The position numbers and the translations under genes were made by a program. From NCBI RefSeq assembly GCF_946187725.1, contig NZ_CAMHSK010000003.1, positions 96,464 to 160,463 of the forward strand: a DNA stretch of 64,000 nucleotides. The letters are read 5' to 3'. Positions 1 through 9,252 of this stretch are shown in pieces (position 1 is the stretch's first letter; each line of letters begins with the position of its first letter). The notes under the pieces were generated by a model. The model saw only the letters and a list, made by a program, of their open reading frames with translations. It ran no database searches and had not been told where the DNA came from. This DNA is from an uncultured Treponema sp. (lineage in GTDB: Bacteria > Spirochaetota > Spirochaetia > Treponematales > Treponemataceae).

Positions 1-2532
1 CAGCAGAATGATCATAGCGAAATTGGCTTGCCGCATCTTTTGGTCGCCATGCTCGAGCAGAAGGACGGAATCACCGTTCCTGTAATCGAGCGGATTGGTG
101 TTCAAAAAGAAGCCCTTCTTGAAGCGGCAAAAAATCTTCTTCAGACATATCCGCGTGTCACTGGCAATGTTCAAATGCAGCTTAGTGGCGAGGCTCAGAA
201 GGTTCTTGCAAAGGCCGAAAAGGAAATGTCGGCTCTTAAAGACCAGTTTCTTTCGGTGGAGCACATTCTTCTTGCGATGGCTCAGAGTGACGGCCGCACC
301 GGGGAACTTCTTCGCCAGTACGGAATCACAAAAGAGACGATTCTTGAAGCATTAAAAAGCGTTCGCGGAAACCAGAAAGTTGATTCAAACGACCCTGAGA
401 GCAAAATGCAAGCTCTCGAAAAATATTGCACGGATTTGACGGCTCGCGCTCGCCAGGACAAAATTGACCCGGTAATCGGCCGTGATGAAGAAATCCGCCG
501 AGTGATGCAGGTTCTTGTTCGCCGGACAAAGAACAATCCTGTTTTGATTGGTGAGCCTGGCGTAGGTAAGACTGCGATTGTTGAAGGTCTTGCCCGCCGA
601 ATCGCACAGGGCGATGTTCCAGAATCCCTCAAAAACAAACGGCTTTTGTCGCTCGATATGGGAAGCCTGGTTGCGGGTGCTAAATTCCGCGGTGAGTTTG
701 AGGAGCGATTGAAGGCTGTAATCACAGAAGTTACAAAATCAGAAGGCCAGATAATTCTTTTCATTGATGAGCTTCATACGATTGTCGGGGCTGGAGCAAG
801 CGAAGGCAGCATGGACGCGAGCAATTTGCTCAAACCTGCCCTTGCCCGCGGTGAATTAAAGGCAATTGGTGCTACGACTCTCAACGAATACCGTAAGTAT
901 ATAGAAAAAGATGCAGCATTGGAGCGTCGTTTCCAGCAGGTTTATTGTGCTGAGCCGAATGTCGAGGACACGATTGCGATTTTGCGTGGTTTGCGCGACA
1001 AGTACGAGATACATCACGGCGTTAAAATCAACGATGAAGCCCTTGTCGCCGCCGCAACTCTGAGTAACCGCTACATCACGAACAGATTTTTGCCTGATAA
1101 GGCCATTGACCTGGTTGATGAAGCCGCAAGCCGCCTTAAGATGGAAATTGAGAGCGAACCTACTGAGCTTGACCAGCTTGAGCGAAAAATCCTCCAGCTC
1201 CAGATTGAAAAACAGTCTCTTTCAAAGGAAGACGATGCCGCCTCAAAAGAAAGATTGCAGAAGCTTGAAAAAGAGCTTGCCGAAGTCGTTTCAAACCGTG
1301 ACGCTATGAGGCTTAAATGGCAGAACGAAAAGGCAGAAATCAATAAGAGCCGCGAGTTAAAAGAAAAACTTGAAGCCGCCCGCTTTGAAGAAGAAAAATA
1401 CACTCGCGAGGGAGACTTTAACAAAGCCGCTGAATTGAAGTACGGCACGATTCCAGCTCTTGAAAAGGAACTTGCTGCCTCTCAAAAAGCTGATGAGGAG
1501 CGTCATAATAAAGAAGACAATGGCCTTTCTGATTCCCTTTTAAGGCAGGAAGTCACTGAGGAAGATATTGCCCGCATCGTAAGCACATGGACTGGAATCC
1601 CGATTGCAAAAATGCTTACGAGCGAAAAGCAGAAGTATATTCAGCTCGAAAATGTTCTTCATAAGCGAGTTATCGGCCAGGATGAGGCGGTTAGCGTTGT
1701 AAGCGACGCAATCCGCCGAAACAGGGCAGGCCTAAACGACCCAAACCGCCCGCTTGGAAGTTTTATGTTCATTGGACCTACAGGCGTTGGAAAGACGGAG
1801 CTTGCGAAAACTCTGGCTGACTTCCTTTTTAACGACGAAAAGGCTCTCACCCGAATCGATATGTCCGAATACATGGAAAAATTCAGTGTGACTCGCCTTA
1901 TTGGTGCTCCACCGGGATATGTTGGCTATGACGAGGGTGGTCAGCTTACAGAGGCCGTTCGTCGCCGTCCTTACAGCGTAATTTTGTTCGATGAAGTTGA
2001 GAAGGCTCACCCGGATGTATTCAATGTGCTTTTGCAGGTGCTTGATGATGGCCGCCTTACAGACGGTCAGGGCAGAGTGGTCGATTTTAAGAACACGATT
2101 ATCATCATGACAAGTAATCTCGGAAGCGACTTGATTCTGGATGCGGACACTCCTGATAAGATGACAGCCGTTCGACCGGCAGTGGATGCTCTTTTGAAAA
2201 AGACTTTCCGCCCGGAGTTCCTGAACCGAATCGACGAAATCGTAATGTTCGGTCGTCTCTCAAAGGACTGCATCAGCGGAATCGTAAAGAATCAGCTGGA
2301 GCGGGTAAAATCTCGTCTTGCTGACCGCAGAATCACTCTTGAATTCGACCAGAGTGCCATCGACTTCCTCAGCGATACTGGCTATGATCCGGCATTTGGC
2401 GCACGACCTGTTAAAAGGGCGGTTCAGACCTATGTTGAAAATCCTCTTGCAAAGGAGATTTTGGGCGGTCGTTTTGGGGAGGACTGCACGATTCATGTGA
2501 AGGGTGGTAACGGCGGATTAATCTTTGAATAA
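1..2532 (+). CDS. clpB: ClpB disaggregase, 5'-truncated by window edge
   Basis: Hsp100/ClpB AAA+ disaggregase, which works with DnaK/DnaJ/GrpE to pull polypeptides out of aggregates in the cytoplasm. The reading frame is open from base 1. About 20 N-terminal residues, including the start codon, lie outside the window, so the TTG at 28 is not the real start. Visible in order: the repeated N-domain; first AAA module with Walker A GEPGVGKT (about 550-573) and Walker B region ILFIDELHT; the charged coiled-coil middle domain (about 1140-1560) that separates ClpB from ClpA/ClpC; second AAA module with GPTGVGKT (about 1774) and pore loop GYVGYDEGG; and the C-terminal D2-small domain with the [10 protein letters not shown] motif. 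The roughly 843 codons present fit the usual 855-870 aa. No sign of damage. Identification is very secure. Confidence 0.97.
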   Translation, partial: QQNDHSEIGLPHLLVAMLEQKDGITVPVIERIGVQKEALLEAAKNLLQTYPRVTGNVQMQLSGEAQKVLAKAEKEMSALKDQFLSVEHILLAMAQSDGRTGELLRQYGITKETILEALKSVRGNQKVDSNDPESKMQALEKYCTDLTARARQDKIDPVIGRDEEIRRVMQVLVRRTKNNPVLIGEPGVGKTAIVEGLARRIAQGDVPESLKNKRLLSLDMGSLVAGAKFRGEFEERLKAVITEVTKSEGQIILFIDELHTIVGAGASEGSMDASNLLKPALARGELKAIGATTLNEYRKYIEKDAALERRFQQVYCAEPNVEDTIAILRGLRDKYEIHHGVKINDEALVAAATLSNRYITNRFLPDKAIDLVDEAASRLKMEIESEPTELDQLERKILQLQIEKQSLSKEDDAASKERLQKLEKELAEVVSNRDAMRLKWQNEKAEINKSRELKEKLEAARFEEEKYTREGDFNKAAELKYGTIPALEKELAASQKADEERHNKEDNGLSDSLLRQEVTEEDIARIVSTWTGIPIAKMLTSEKQKYIQLENVLHKRVIGQDEAVSVVSDAIRRNRAGLNDPNRPLGSFMFIGPTGVGKTELAKTLADFLFNDEKALTRIDMSEYMEKFSVTRLIGAPPGYVGYDEGGQLTEAVRRRPYSVILFDEVEKAHPDVFNVLLQVLDDGRLTDGQGRVVDFKNTIIIMTSNLGSDLILDADTPDKMTAVRPAVDALLKKTFRPEFLNRIDEIVMFGRLSKDCISGIVKNQLERVKSRLADRRITLEFDQSAIDFLSDTGYDPAFGARPVKRAVQTYVENPLAKEILGGRFGEDCTIHVKGGNGGLIFE

Positions 2533-2560
2533 AAATTCTGCTTGTTGCCTTGAATTCAGC

Positions 2561-2606
2561 ATATTCCTGCGTCTGATTGTGGATTTGCCGTCAGATGCGG
2601 GAATAT
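2561..2606 (+). other. Strong 16-17 bp hairpin downstream of clpB
   Basis: Bases 2561-2576 pair with 2591-2606 (16 bp, two G-T wobbles; C2560-G2607 adds one more pair) around a 14-nt loop. There is no T-tract on either strand, so it is not a classical intrinsic terminator. It may stabilise the clpB mRNA 3' end or assist termination. Confidence 0.55.
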
Positions 2607-2652
2607 GTAAAATCTCTTCTATATAAAATAGCAAATTACTGTAATTATTCAT

Positions 2653-2681
2653 TTTACTTTAAGCGTCTGCTGTGCTACAAT
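2653..2681 (+). promoter_or_regulatory. Sigma70-type promoter abutting the TIGR03546 start codon
   Basis: TTTACT at 2653-2658, 17-bp spacer, TACAAT at 2676-2681. Only 6 nt separate the -10 box from the ATG at 2688, and no ribosome-binding site lies between, so the transcript is predicted to start at or next to the ATG. Confidence 0.5.
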
Positions 2682-2687
2682 GGCCGT

Positions 2688-3200
2688 ATGATAGATAAAA
2701 TAGTAAGTCTGTTCAAAGCGTTGAACGCTAATGTCAATCCCGGTGAAATAGCACATGCTTTTTCATGCGGAATTCTGCTTGGTTTCATGCCAAAAAACAA
2801 TCTTCTTTGGTATATAGTCTTCGTTTTCATTTTCTTCATCCGAATCAACAAACCGATGTATCTGATTATGGTGCTGATTGCTTCAACTTTCGCACCTGTC
2901 ATGGACAATCTGTTTGATAATGTCGGATATGCGCTGCTCACGGTTCCGTCGCTTGCTGATTTCTTCGGAATGCTGCTTGAAATTCCTTTCGTGGCGTTTA
3001 CAAAGTTCAATAATTCAGTGGTAATCGGTTCTCTTATCGTTGGGCTTATCCTTTACATTCCAATGTATGCTCTTGGGCGGGTTCTTGTCTTTCTCTGGCG
3101 TAAACATATCGCTCAGGCAATCCGGCACACAAAGCTTGCAAAGACAATCGCAAAGCTTCCGCTGCTTTCTAAAATCGCCGGCATGGTAGGAGGTGAGTAA
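2688..3200 (+). CDS. TIGR03546-type membrane protein (DUF2062-like)
   Basis: A 170-aa multi-spanning inner-membrane protein of unknown function. The motif PGEIAHAF..GILLGFMP near the N-terminus is the DUF2062-like signature, followed by hydrophobic stretches at about residues 40-60, 62-80 and 105-140 and a basic C-terminal tail. ATG 2688 is preferred over the upstream TTG at 2577: the family motif begins close to it, and a promoter -10 box lies immediately upstream. The stop overlaps the ribosome-binding region of the next gene, so the two are co-expressed. Pairing with a TIGR03545-type protein is a known genomic association in bacteria with outer membranes. The envelope role suggested by that association is inference. 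Confidence 0.75.
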   Translation: MIDKIVSLFKALNANVNPGEIAHAFSCGILLGFMPKNNLLWYIVFVFIFFIRINKPMYLIMVLIASTFAPVMDNLFDNVGYALLTVPSLADFFGMLLEIPFVAFTKFNNSVVIGSLIVGLILYIPMYALGRVLVFLWRKHIAQAIRHTKLAKTIAKLPLLSKIAGMVGGE

Positions 3201-3201
3201 T

Positions 3202-5490
3202 ATGGATAACGAATTTGAGAAGATTGAGAATGAAATAGTCGGTAAGGGAAAAAAGAAGAGTTCAAAGGCAGAAAAAACGCTTCCTGTCAAAAAATTGCCG
3301 GGGCTGTTCAAAAAATCTTACAGCCAGAAAAAATTAGACAAGATTCTGAAAAAGATTTATATAGAAGAAGACAAGCAAAATTTCATTGCACTGTTCTCTG
3401 AAAAATACACGAAAGGCAAAAAGGAATTGCTTCGGGTTCCGCTCGATTCCAAATTCTCTAAGAATGAAGTCAAAAAATTAAAGGTGCTTGCGAAGGATAT
3501 AAAGAACAACAAATCGCGCATCAAATTGGCTCCATTTATTGCTGTCGTGGTTCTTATTTCAGGAATCGGAATCACGGTTACGGTCTTCAAAAATGTCGCC
3601 GTAAAATGGGGAATTCAGACTGCAATGCAGGGAATTTTCGGGGCAAAGTGTGATATCGGAAGTGTAAATGTCGAAATCTTTGGAGCTCAGATTACGGTCA
3701 ATCATCTTGAGCAGGCAAATGCCGATGAGCCGATGAAAAACCTGTTCCAGTTCGATAAGCTTGATTTGGATTTTAATCTTACTCAGCTTTTGAGGGCACG
3801 GTTTAATGCTCAGAATCTTGAAATCTCAGGAATTGCACTTGGCACAGAACGAAAAACAAGCGGTGAACTTCCTGTAAAACCAAAATCAGCAAAAGAAAAG
3901 GCTGAAAAAAATGATTCGACCGGATTTTATGAAGCACTTAAATCAAAAACTGGTGCCGCAACCGAAGATGCGAAGAATTCAATACTCGAAAAGCTTAATG
4001 AATATAATCCTGAGACCATAATGACCAACATCAATGAAAATCTCCAGACAAAAACTGTCGCAAAAGAGGTTGAAGAAGATGTAAAGGCGATGGTCGAGTC
4101 CTGGAAGGCAAAACCTGCTGAAATTCAGAATGATGTGGACAATTTCAGGTCTAGTGCAGAAAAACTCACAAAACTCAATGCAAAAAATCTGAAGACCCCT
4201 TCTGATATTAAAAAGGCAATCGAGGATATTCAGAATGCTCTTGAAAACGGCAAAAAAGTTAAGAGTGGAGTAGATTCAACTCTTTCTTCTTTTGAAACTG
4301 ATGCCAAAAAGGTCGATGGATTCAAAAACAAACTGGAAGATGCTGTCAAAGCTGACACTGACATGGTTAAAAATGCCATTCCTGATTTGTCAGTTGAGGA
4401 AGCAAAAGGATTCGTTTCTGGAACTTTCGATGAATTCGCATATTCTACACTCGGAAAATACTATCCGTACTTAAAACAGGCGCTTGCTTATGCCGGAACA
4501 ATGAAGGCTTCTTCTTCAAAAGATGAGGATGTTAAAAAAGAAGCTGTCAAAAAGGCAAAAAAACAGGCTCGTGCTGAATCCAAACGCTATGAAGGCCGCA
4601 ATGTTTATTGGCGTGCAGACCGCGTGCCAAAACTGCTGATTGAAAACATTCATGGTAGTGGAAGCGGTTCGGATGGAACTTCGCTTGATTTGCGTGTTAC
4701 GAACATTTCAAGTGATATGGATAAAGTCGGCAAACCGATTGTCGGAAAAGGTGTTTATAAGGCAAAAAGCCGCACCCACAATGCGGGATTCACTGTCGAT
4801 GCCCGTTCTTCAAGTTCTGCTCCGCTTATTTCAGGTGACTATTCCGGAAACAATTTCCCGATATTCCTTGATATGGCAGAAAAGACCGGCTCGGCTGGAC
4901 TTCCTTCGTTCAGTGGAACAACATCGGTTACGGCAAATCTTTCTGCTGACTCAGATTTCAGTTTTAAAATCGGCGGAAGTTTCGCTATGAATCCAGTAAA
5001 ACTTACTGCGCAGCCGCTTTCTTCTGAAATCGCAAACCGAATTTATACTAATGCGCTTGCTGCCGTAAAATCGCTGAATGTCAAAGCAAATGTGGGCTTC
5101 AGTGAAAAGAGCGGGCTTGATTTGGATATTTCAACTGATGCTGACAAAATTATTGCAGCTTCCCTCAAAGAAGCCGCTAAAAAGGAACTTGGAACAGTTC
5201 AGGCTGAAGCTGAAGCAAAACTCAAAGAAAAGCTTACCGAATATACAGGTGCCAGCAACGAACAGGTGGCAAAATTCACTGAAATTGCTTCAAAGCTTAA
5301 AGATTCTAAATCAGCAACTGAAGAACTTAACAAACAGCTTGAGGCAAAGAAGGATGAACTTCAGAAACAGCTGACTGGAGCTGCAACGAATGCGGCTAAA
5401 GATGCTGCTTCAAAGGCCGTCGGAAATTCTGCAGCAGGAAAGGCCGCTGAAAAAGCTGCCGGTAATGTGCTTAAAAAATTCGGACGATAG
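3202..5490 (+). CDS. TIGR03545-type envelope protein
   Basis: A 762-aa protein with a cytoplasmic Lys-rich head (about residues 1-105), one membrane segment (about 107-130, PFIAVVVLISGIGITV) and a long periplasmic region. The periplasmic part begins with a segment resembling AsmA/DUF748-type lipid-transfer proteins (MQGIFGAKCDIGSVNVEIFGAQITV), then a long Lys/Glu/Ala-rich helical region, then a beta-rich part (about 470-620) and an Ala-rich helical C-terminus. ATG 3202 is chosen over GTG 3193 because AGGAGGTG lies 7 nt upstream of the ATG. It follows the TIGR03546-type gene directly, which supports the family call. A role in outer-membrane assembly or lipid handling is a guess from architecture only. 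Confidence 0.7.
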   Translation: MDNEFEKIENEIVGKGKKKSSKAEKTLPVKKLPGLFKKSYSQKKLDKILKKIYIEEDKQNFIALFSEKYTKGKKELLRVPLDSKFSKNEVKKLKVLAKDIKNNKSRIKLAPFIAVVVLISGIGITVTVFKNVAVKWGIQTAMQGIFGAKCDIGSVNVEIFGAQITVNHLEQANADEPMKNLFQFDKLDLDFNLTQLLRARFNAQNLEISGIALGTERKTSGELPVKPKSAKEKAEKNDSTGFYEALKSKTGAATEDAKNSILEKLNEYNPETIMTNINENLQTKTVAKEVEEDVKAMVESWKAKPAEIQNDVDNFRSSAEKLTKLNAKNLKTPSDIKKAIEDIQNALENGKKVKSGVDSTLSSFETDAKKVDGFKNKLEDAVKADTDMVKNAIPDLSVEEAKGFVSGTFDEFAYSTLGKYYPYLKQALAYAGTMKASSSKDEDVKKEAVKKAKKQARAESKRYEGRNVYWRADRVPKLLIENIHGSGSGSDGTSLDLRVTNISSDMDKVGKPIVGKGVYKAKSRTHNAGFTVDARSSSSAPLISGDYSGNNFPIFLDMAEKTGSAGLPSFSGTTSVTANLSADSDFSFKIGGSFAMNPVKLTAQPLSSEIANRIYTNALAAVKSLNVKANVGFSEKSGLDLDISTDADKIIAASLKEAAKKELGTVQAEAEAKLKEKLTEYTGASNEQVAKFTEIASKLKDSKSATEELNKQLEAKKDELQKQLTGAATNAAKDAASKAVGNSAAGKAAEKAAGNVLKKFGR

Positions 5491-5520
5491 GCTGGCTGTA
5501 GATAGAATTTGTTGAATATA

Positions 5521-5549
5521 TTTACACAAATTCTGATTTATGCTATCCT
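5521..5549 (+). promoter_or_regulatory. yebC promoter with extended -10
   Basis: TTTACA at 5521-5526, 17-bp spacer, TATCCT at 5544-5549 preceded by TGC (extended -10). The predicted leader is about 34 nt and contains the ribosome-binding site AGGAG at 5579-5583, so this is a conventional leadered gene. Confidence 0.65.
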
Positions 5550-5589
5550 TTATCATTCATTTTGCAAATTTTTTATTTAGGAGTGTTCC

Positions 5590-6333
5590 ATGTCTGGACA
5601 TAATAAATGGTCTACTATTAAACATGCAAAGGGCGCAGCAGATGCAAAACGCGGCGCATTGTTCACAAAGTTGATTAAAGAAATTTCTATCGCTGCAAGC
5701 ATGGGTGGTGGCGATCCAAACGCTAACCCTCGTCTTCGTGCTGCAATCGTTAAAGCTCGTGCTGCATCAATGCCAAAAGACAATATTGAGCGAGCTGTCA
5801 AAAAAGGTACTGGTGAGCTTGGTGGCGGAACATTTGAAGAATTGGTTTACGAAGGATACGCTGCAGGTGGCGTAGCTGTTTTGGTTGAGGTTCTTACTGA
5901 CAACCATAACCGTGCTGCTGCAAATGTCCGCAATATCTTCAACAAAACAGGCGGAAACTTGGGTACATCAGGTTCTGTAAGCCGCATGTTCGACCGCAAA
6001 GGCGTTATCGAGTACGATGCAGAAGTTGTTTCAGAAGATGAAGTAATGGAAGCTGCTCTTGAGGCTGGTGCAGAGGATGTTGAGAGCGAAGACGGAATCA
6101 TCACTGTTACAACAGCTCCAAATGATTTCACTGCTGTTGTTGAAGCTCTCGAACCAAAAGGCTGGACTTCACTTTCTGCAGAAGTTGCTATGGTTCCACA
6201 GGCTTATACTGCAGTCGATAAGGATACAGCTGCTAAAGTTCAGAAACTCATCGATCGTCTTGAAGAAGATGATGATGTTCAGAATGTTTGGACAACAGTT
6301 GAATATCCGGATGACTTCGAGCCAGAGGCATAA
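5590..6333 (+). CDS. yebC: YebC/PmpR family translation/transcription regulator
   Basis: A 247-aa member of the YebC/TACO1 family. The diagnostic start [20 protein letters not shown] is present, followed by the family blocks [21 protein letters not shown] and [17 protein letters not shown], and the normal three-domain length. Family members have been described both as DNA-binding regulators and as ribosome-associated factors that relieve stalling at proline stretches; the sequence does not decide between them. AGGAG lies 6 nt upstream of the ATG and a clear promoter lies farther upstream. It precedes ruvC, a common bacterial arrangement, but a strong terminator between them suggests mostly separate expression. 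Confidence 0.95.
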   Translation: MSGHNKWSTIKHAKGAADAKRGALFTKLIKEISIAASMGGGDPNANPRLRAAIVKARAASMPKDNIERAVKKGTGELGGGTFEELVYEGYAAGGVAVLVEVLTDNHNRAAANVRNIFNKTGGNLGTSGSVSRMFDRKGVIEYDAEVVSEDEVMEAALEAGAEDVESEDGIITVTTAPNDFTAVVEALEPKGWTSLSAEVAMVPQAYTAVDKDTAAKVQKLIDRLEEDDDVQNVWTTVEYPDDFEPEA

Positions 6334-6403
6334 TTCGGGCAGAATTACTTCTTGTAATTTTTGACTGCATGGTTGATTCTTGTTAGTCAACCTGATTGCT
6401 TTA

Positions 6404-6434
6404 ACCCCACATTCACTTGTGGGGTATTTTTTTT
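6404..6434 (+). terminator. Intrinsic terminator after yebC
   Basis: Perfect 8-bp stem 6404-6411 / 6418-6425 (ACCCCACA with TGTGGGGT), 6-nt loop, then a run of T. It ends 25 nt before the ruvC start, so ruvC depends on readthrough or its own weak promoter. Confidence 0.85.
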
Positions 6435-6458
6435 GTACTATTCAAATTGATAAAAAAG

Positions 6459-6956
6459 ATGCAGAAAAGGCGTGTAATTGGTATTGACCCGGGACTTGCT
6501 CATACAGGTTTTGGCGTGATTGATGCAACTGGTAATAATATTCGGCTCGTGAGCTATGGCGTGATTGAGACTTCGCCAGATGAGGAGCATGGTACGCGCC
6601 TTCTTGCGATTTACAACCGCTTGCTTGCGGTGCTTCAGGAATTCAGGCCTGTACAGGCGGCAATGGAAGAGCTTTATTTTGCACGAAATGTTACGAGTGC
6701 ACTATCTGTTTCAGAGGCAAAGGGCGTTGTTACGATGTGCCTTGCGCAGCACGCAATCCCATTAAACATGTACAGACCAAATCAAATCAAACACGCTGTA
6801 ACGGGAACAAAGACCGCAGATAAAAAAACTGTCGAGCAGTATGTGAAAATTCTGCTTAATCTTGAGACTGAACCCAAACCTGATCATGCGGCAGACGCTC
6901 TTGCCGCCGCAATTACTCATGTTTTTTCAACAGCTGGACTTGATTATATTATTTAG
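6459..6956 (+). CDS. ruvC: RuvC Holliday junction endonuclease
   Basis: A 165-aa crossover junction endodeoxyribonuclease that cuts Holliday junctions symmetrically after RuvAB branch migration. The RNase H-like fold is recognisable from the N-terminal catalytic Asp in VIGIDPGLAHTGFG, the middle acidic site in AAMEELYF, and the C-terminal metal-binding HxxD in KPDHAADALAAAI. ATG 6459 gives the standard N-terminus; the open frame from 6417 would add 14 residues encoded by the upstream terminator T-tract and is rejected. The Shine-Dalgarno match is weak. Together with ruvA and ruvB downstream it completes the resolvasome, although a small opposite-strand gene separates ruvC from ruvAB. Confidence 0.95.
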   Translation: MQKRRVIGIDPGLAHTGFGVIDATGNNIRLVSYGVIETSPDEEHGTRLLAIYNRLLAVLQEFRPVQAAMEELYFARNVTSALSVSEAKGVVTMCLAQHAIPLNMYRPNQIKHAVTGTKTADKKTVEQYVKILLNLETEPKPDHAADALAAAITHVFSTAGLDYII

Positions 6957-6974
6957 GAAAATGCTGAAATTATG

Positions 6975-7142
6975 TCAGTTTTCTTCTTCAACTTCGCTAT
7001 GCTGTGTTCCTGCAATGTAAGCGTGCTGAATTAACTTTCTGAGCATTTTCTGTTTTGAATAGGTGAGCACATCGCTATAGATGTTGTAGCACTCTTTGAA
7101 AACGCTTTCCGGGATGGTGATTTCTTTGTTTGTCGGTGACAT
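6975..7142 (-). CDS. Small conserved-looking 55-aa protein between ruvC and ruvA
   Basis: A 55-codon frame on the minus strand, ATG at 7142 and TGA at 6975. The sequence AAGGAG sits 9 nt upstream of the ATG, a strong ribosome-binding site that argues this is real. The product begins MSPTNKEITIPES and ends HSEVEEEN; the middle is a predicted amphipathic helix with Tyr, Lys and Leu. No signal peptide or membrane segment is visible. It is convergent with ruvC, with only 18 nt between the stops, and divergent from ruvA. I do not recognise a family. Size and charge would suit a small regulatory or adaptor protein, but nothing in the sequence shows function. Confidence 0.6.
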   Translation of the reverse strand: MSPTNKEITIPESVFKECYNIYSDVLTYSKQKMLRKLIQHAYIAGTQHSEVEEEN

Positions 7143-7266
7143 AAGCTAATACTCCTTTTTGCCTGTTCCGTGAGTGGGCGGAAAGACGGTATATGGTTTA
7201 TATCAGGGGCAGTGATACTTTTTATACTTAAATTATAAGTACTATTCATTCATCCGTCAATAGTAG

Positions 7267-7295
7267 TTTCATAATTTTTTCCTTTGTGATACAAT
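7267..7295 (+). promoter_or_regulatory. Putative ruvA promoter
   Basis: TTTCAT (7267-7272, weak), 17-bp spacer, TACAAT (7290-7295). The -10 box ends 7 nt before the ruvA ATG with no ribosome-binding site, predicting a leaderless or near-leaderless ruvAB transcript. Confidence 0.4.
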
Positions 7296-7302
7296 TTTTA
7301 AT

Positions 7303-7944
7303 ATGTTCAATTCTCTGTCAGGTGTGATTACAGGCAAATTTCCTCAGAAACTTTTTCTTGATGTTAATGGAATCGAATGGGACATAATTGTTCCTGACAC
7401 GACTCTTGATGATTTGCCTAAGCTTGGCGAAAAAGCCCGTGTTTTTACATGGTTGCAGCACACGGACAGCGCGATGAATCTTTTTGGTTTTGCATCCTCA
7501 AAAGACCGAGATTTGTTTTTTGATTTGAATAAGGTCGATGGAGTAGGGCCAAAATCTGCTGTCAAAATTATGAGTTCCATTCAGCGCGATCAGCTTATTT
7601 CTTCTTTGGAAAATGGTGATTTGGCTGCTCTCGAAAAAATCCCTGGACTTGGTAAAAAAACTGCTCAGAAAATGCTTCTTACCCTCAAAGGCAAACTTAC
7701 GCTCGATGATGAACTTCCAGGTGCAAAAATTGTTGTAAACCGAGGCGGAGAATACGCTGATGTTGTTGCGGCACTTGCGAATATGGGATATGACAAACGG
7801 GATGTTGAAACTTGTATATCAAGTCTTGTCGAAGAACTGAACAAAGAGCTCGCTCCTGCAGGTGAGGTTCCTTTTAAAAACAAAACCCGCGATGCCAAAG
7901 AGGAAATTCTTTTCCGAAAGGCAATCGTGGCACTGGCTCAGTAA
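7303..7944 (+). CDS. ruvA: RuvA Holliday junction DNA-binding subunit
   Basis: A 213-aa tetrameric DNA-binding subunit that holds the Holliday junction open for the RuvB motors. Visible: the N-terminal OB-fold (MFNSLSGVITGKF, VNGIEWDIIVPDTT), the tandem helix-hairpin-helix motifs (KVDGVGPKSAVKIM and KIPGLGKKTAQKMLL), a linker, and the RuvB-binding C-terminal domain (VAALANMGYDKRDVETCI). Length is normal. It is followed by ruvB after 21 nt, the usual ruvAB operon. Confidence 0.95.
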   Translation: MFNSLSGVITGKFPQKLFLDVNGIEWDIIVPDTTLDDLPKLGEKARVFTWLQHTDSAMNLFGFASSKDRDLFFDLNKVDGVGPKSAVKIMSSIQRDQLISSLENGDLAALEKIPGLGKKTAQKMLLTLKGKLTLDDELPGAKIVVNRGGEYADVVAALANMGYDKRDVETCISSLVEELNKELAPAGEVPFKNKTRDAKEEILFRKAIVALAQ

Positions 7945-7965
7945 ATTAAAACGGAAAGTTAAAAA

Positions 7966-9075
7966 TTGAAAGATAATTTTGACAACGAAATAAATGAATT
8001 TTCTCAGCTTGCATCGCAGGCAAATATGGCCAGTCAGGCGGCTGGAAGCCTCAATATTGTGAGGGCTGATGTTCCCAGTGAAGAAGATTCGCAGGATGGC
8101 TCTCTTCGTCCGAAAATGCTCGATGAGTTTTTGGGGCAAAAGGAGATTAAAGAGAATCTGTCCGTATTCATTCAGGCGGCACGCGAACGCCGTGAAGTGC
8201 TTGACCATCTTTTTTTGATTGGGCCTCCTGGTCTTGGCAAGACGACTCTTGCAGAAATTACGGCTCATGAGCTTGGTGCTGATTTTAAAGTGACTTCTGC
8301 ACCGGCACTCGACAAACCTAAGGATTTGGCCGGCATCTTAAGCACGATTTCTCCTGGAACTGTGTTTTTTATCGATGAGATTCATCGTCTCAAGCCCGCA
8401 ATAGAAGAAATGCTTTACATTGCAATGGAAGATTTTGAGCTTGACTGGGTAATCGGGCAGGGGGCGGCGGCCAGAACTGTGCGTATTCCGATTCCGAAGT
8501 TCACGCTTGTGGGGGCAACGACTAAGGCTGGCATGGTTTCAAAACCGCTTCAGACTCGTTTTGGAATTATTCAGCGGTTCAACTTTTACACAAATGAAGA
8601 ACTTTCTTCTATTATAAAGCGAAGTGCAGCAATCCTTAACTGTAAGATTGATGATGATGCGGCATTGCTTATGGCTCGGAGCAGTCGTGGAACTCCGCGC
8701 GTGGCAAACAGGGTTTTGCGTCGCATGAGGGATTTTGCCCAGTTCTATGGTGACGGAAGAATCACTTTGGCTATTACGGAAGACGGTCTTAAAAAGCTTC
8801 AGATTGATTCTCTGGGCCTGGAGCGCTATGACAGGGAAATTCTTCTTTCTATAATAAACAATTTTGGTGGCGGACCGGTGGGTGCTGAAACCCTCGCAAT
8901 ATCAATCGGGGAAGCACAGGACACCCTTGAAGATTATTATGAGCCCTATCTGATTCAGTGCGGGCTTATCCAACGCACACCGAGGGGAAGAATCGTGACG
9001 GCTAAAGCATATCAGCATTTGGGACTGGATTATAAGGCAAATGCCTCAAACAGCCAGCCGAGTTTGTTTGAATAG
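7966..9075 (+). CDS. ruvB: RuvB Holliday junction branch-migration ATPase
   Basis: A 369-aa AAA+ hexameric motor that drives branch migration with RuvA. Walker A is [12 protein letters not shown], Walker [10 protein letters not shown], sensor 1 GATTKAGM, arginine-finger region [11 protein letters not shown], and the C-terminal winged helix contains [21 protein letters not shown]. The TTG at 7966 is accepted as start because GGAAAG lies about 9 nt upstream. An ATG at 8026 would remove 20 residues of Asn/Gln-rich leader and still leave the core (from [12 protein letters not shown]) intact, so the exact start is uncertain. Confidence 0.95.
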   Translation: MKDNFDNEINEFSQLASQANMASQAAGSLNIVRADVPSEEDSQDGSLRPKMLDEFLGQKEIKENLSVFIQAARERREVLDHLFLIGPPGLGKTTLAEITAHELGADFKVTSAPALDKPKDLAGILSTISPGTVFFIDEIHRLKPAIEEMLYIAMEDFELDWVIGQGAAARTVRIPIPKFTLVGATTKAGMVSKPLQTRFGIIQRFNFYTNEELSSIIKRSAAILNCKIDDDAALLMARSSRGTPRVANRVLRRMRDFAQFYGDGRITLAITEDGLKKLQIDSLGLERYDREILLSIINNFGGGPVGAETLAISIGEAQDTLEDYYEPYLIQCGLIQRTPRGRIVTAKAYQHLGLDYKANASNSQPSLFE

Positions 9076-9079
9076 AAAG

Positions 9080-9154
9080 TGCCGCTCCGCTATGGAGCAG
9101 TGGCGAAGCCAGACGCGAAGCGGCCGAGCGTGAGTGAGCTGCGGAACAGCGGCA
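9080..9154. repeat. GC-rich palindromic intergenic element
   Basis: A GC-rich block in an AT-rich intergenic gap. TGCCGCT at 9080-9086 pairs with AGCGGCA at 9148-9154, enclosing smaller hairpins such as GCTCC/GGAGC and TGGC/GCCA. It resembles REP/BIME-like or Treponema intergenic repeats but is not obviously the same family as the copies at 22.8 and 63.8 kb. It may act as a processing or termination structure downstream of ruvB. Confidence 0.5.
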
Positions 9155-9252
9155 GACAGTTGATTTGCGCAAAAAAAATCGTGCAAATCTTTAAAGGCTG
9201 GTTTATAATATTACTCAGAAATTTTTAATGAGAAATTTCAAAGGGGTAATAA

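Noticed and set aside
28..30. TTG at 28 as clpB start
   Set aside because: The frame is open from base 1 and the residues before it match the ClpB N-domain, so the gene simply starts outside the window.
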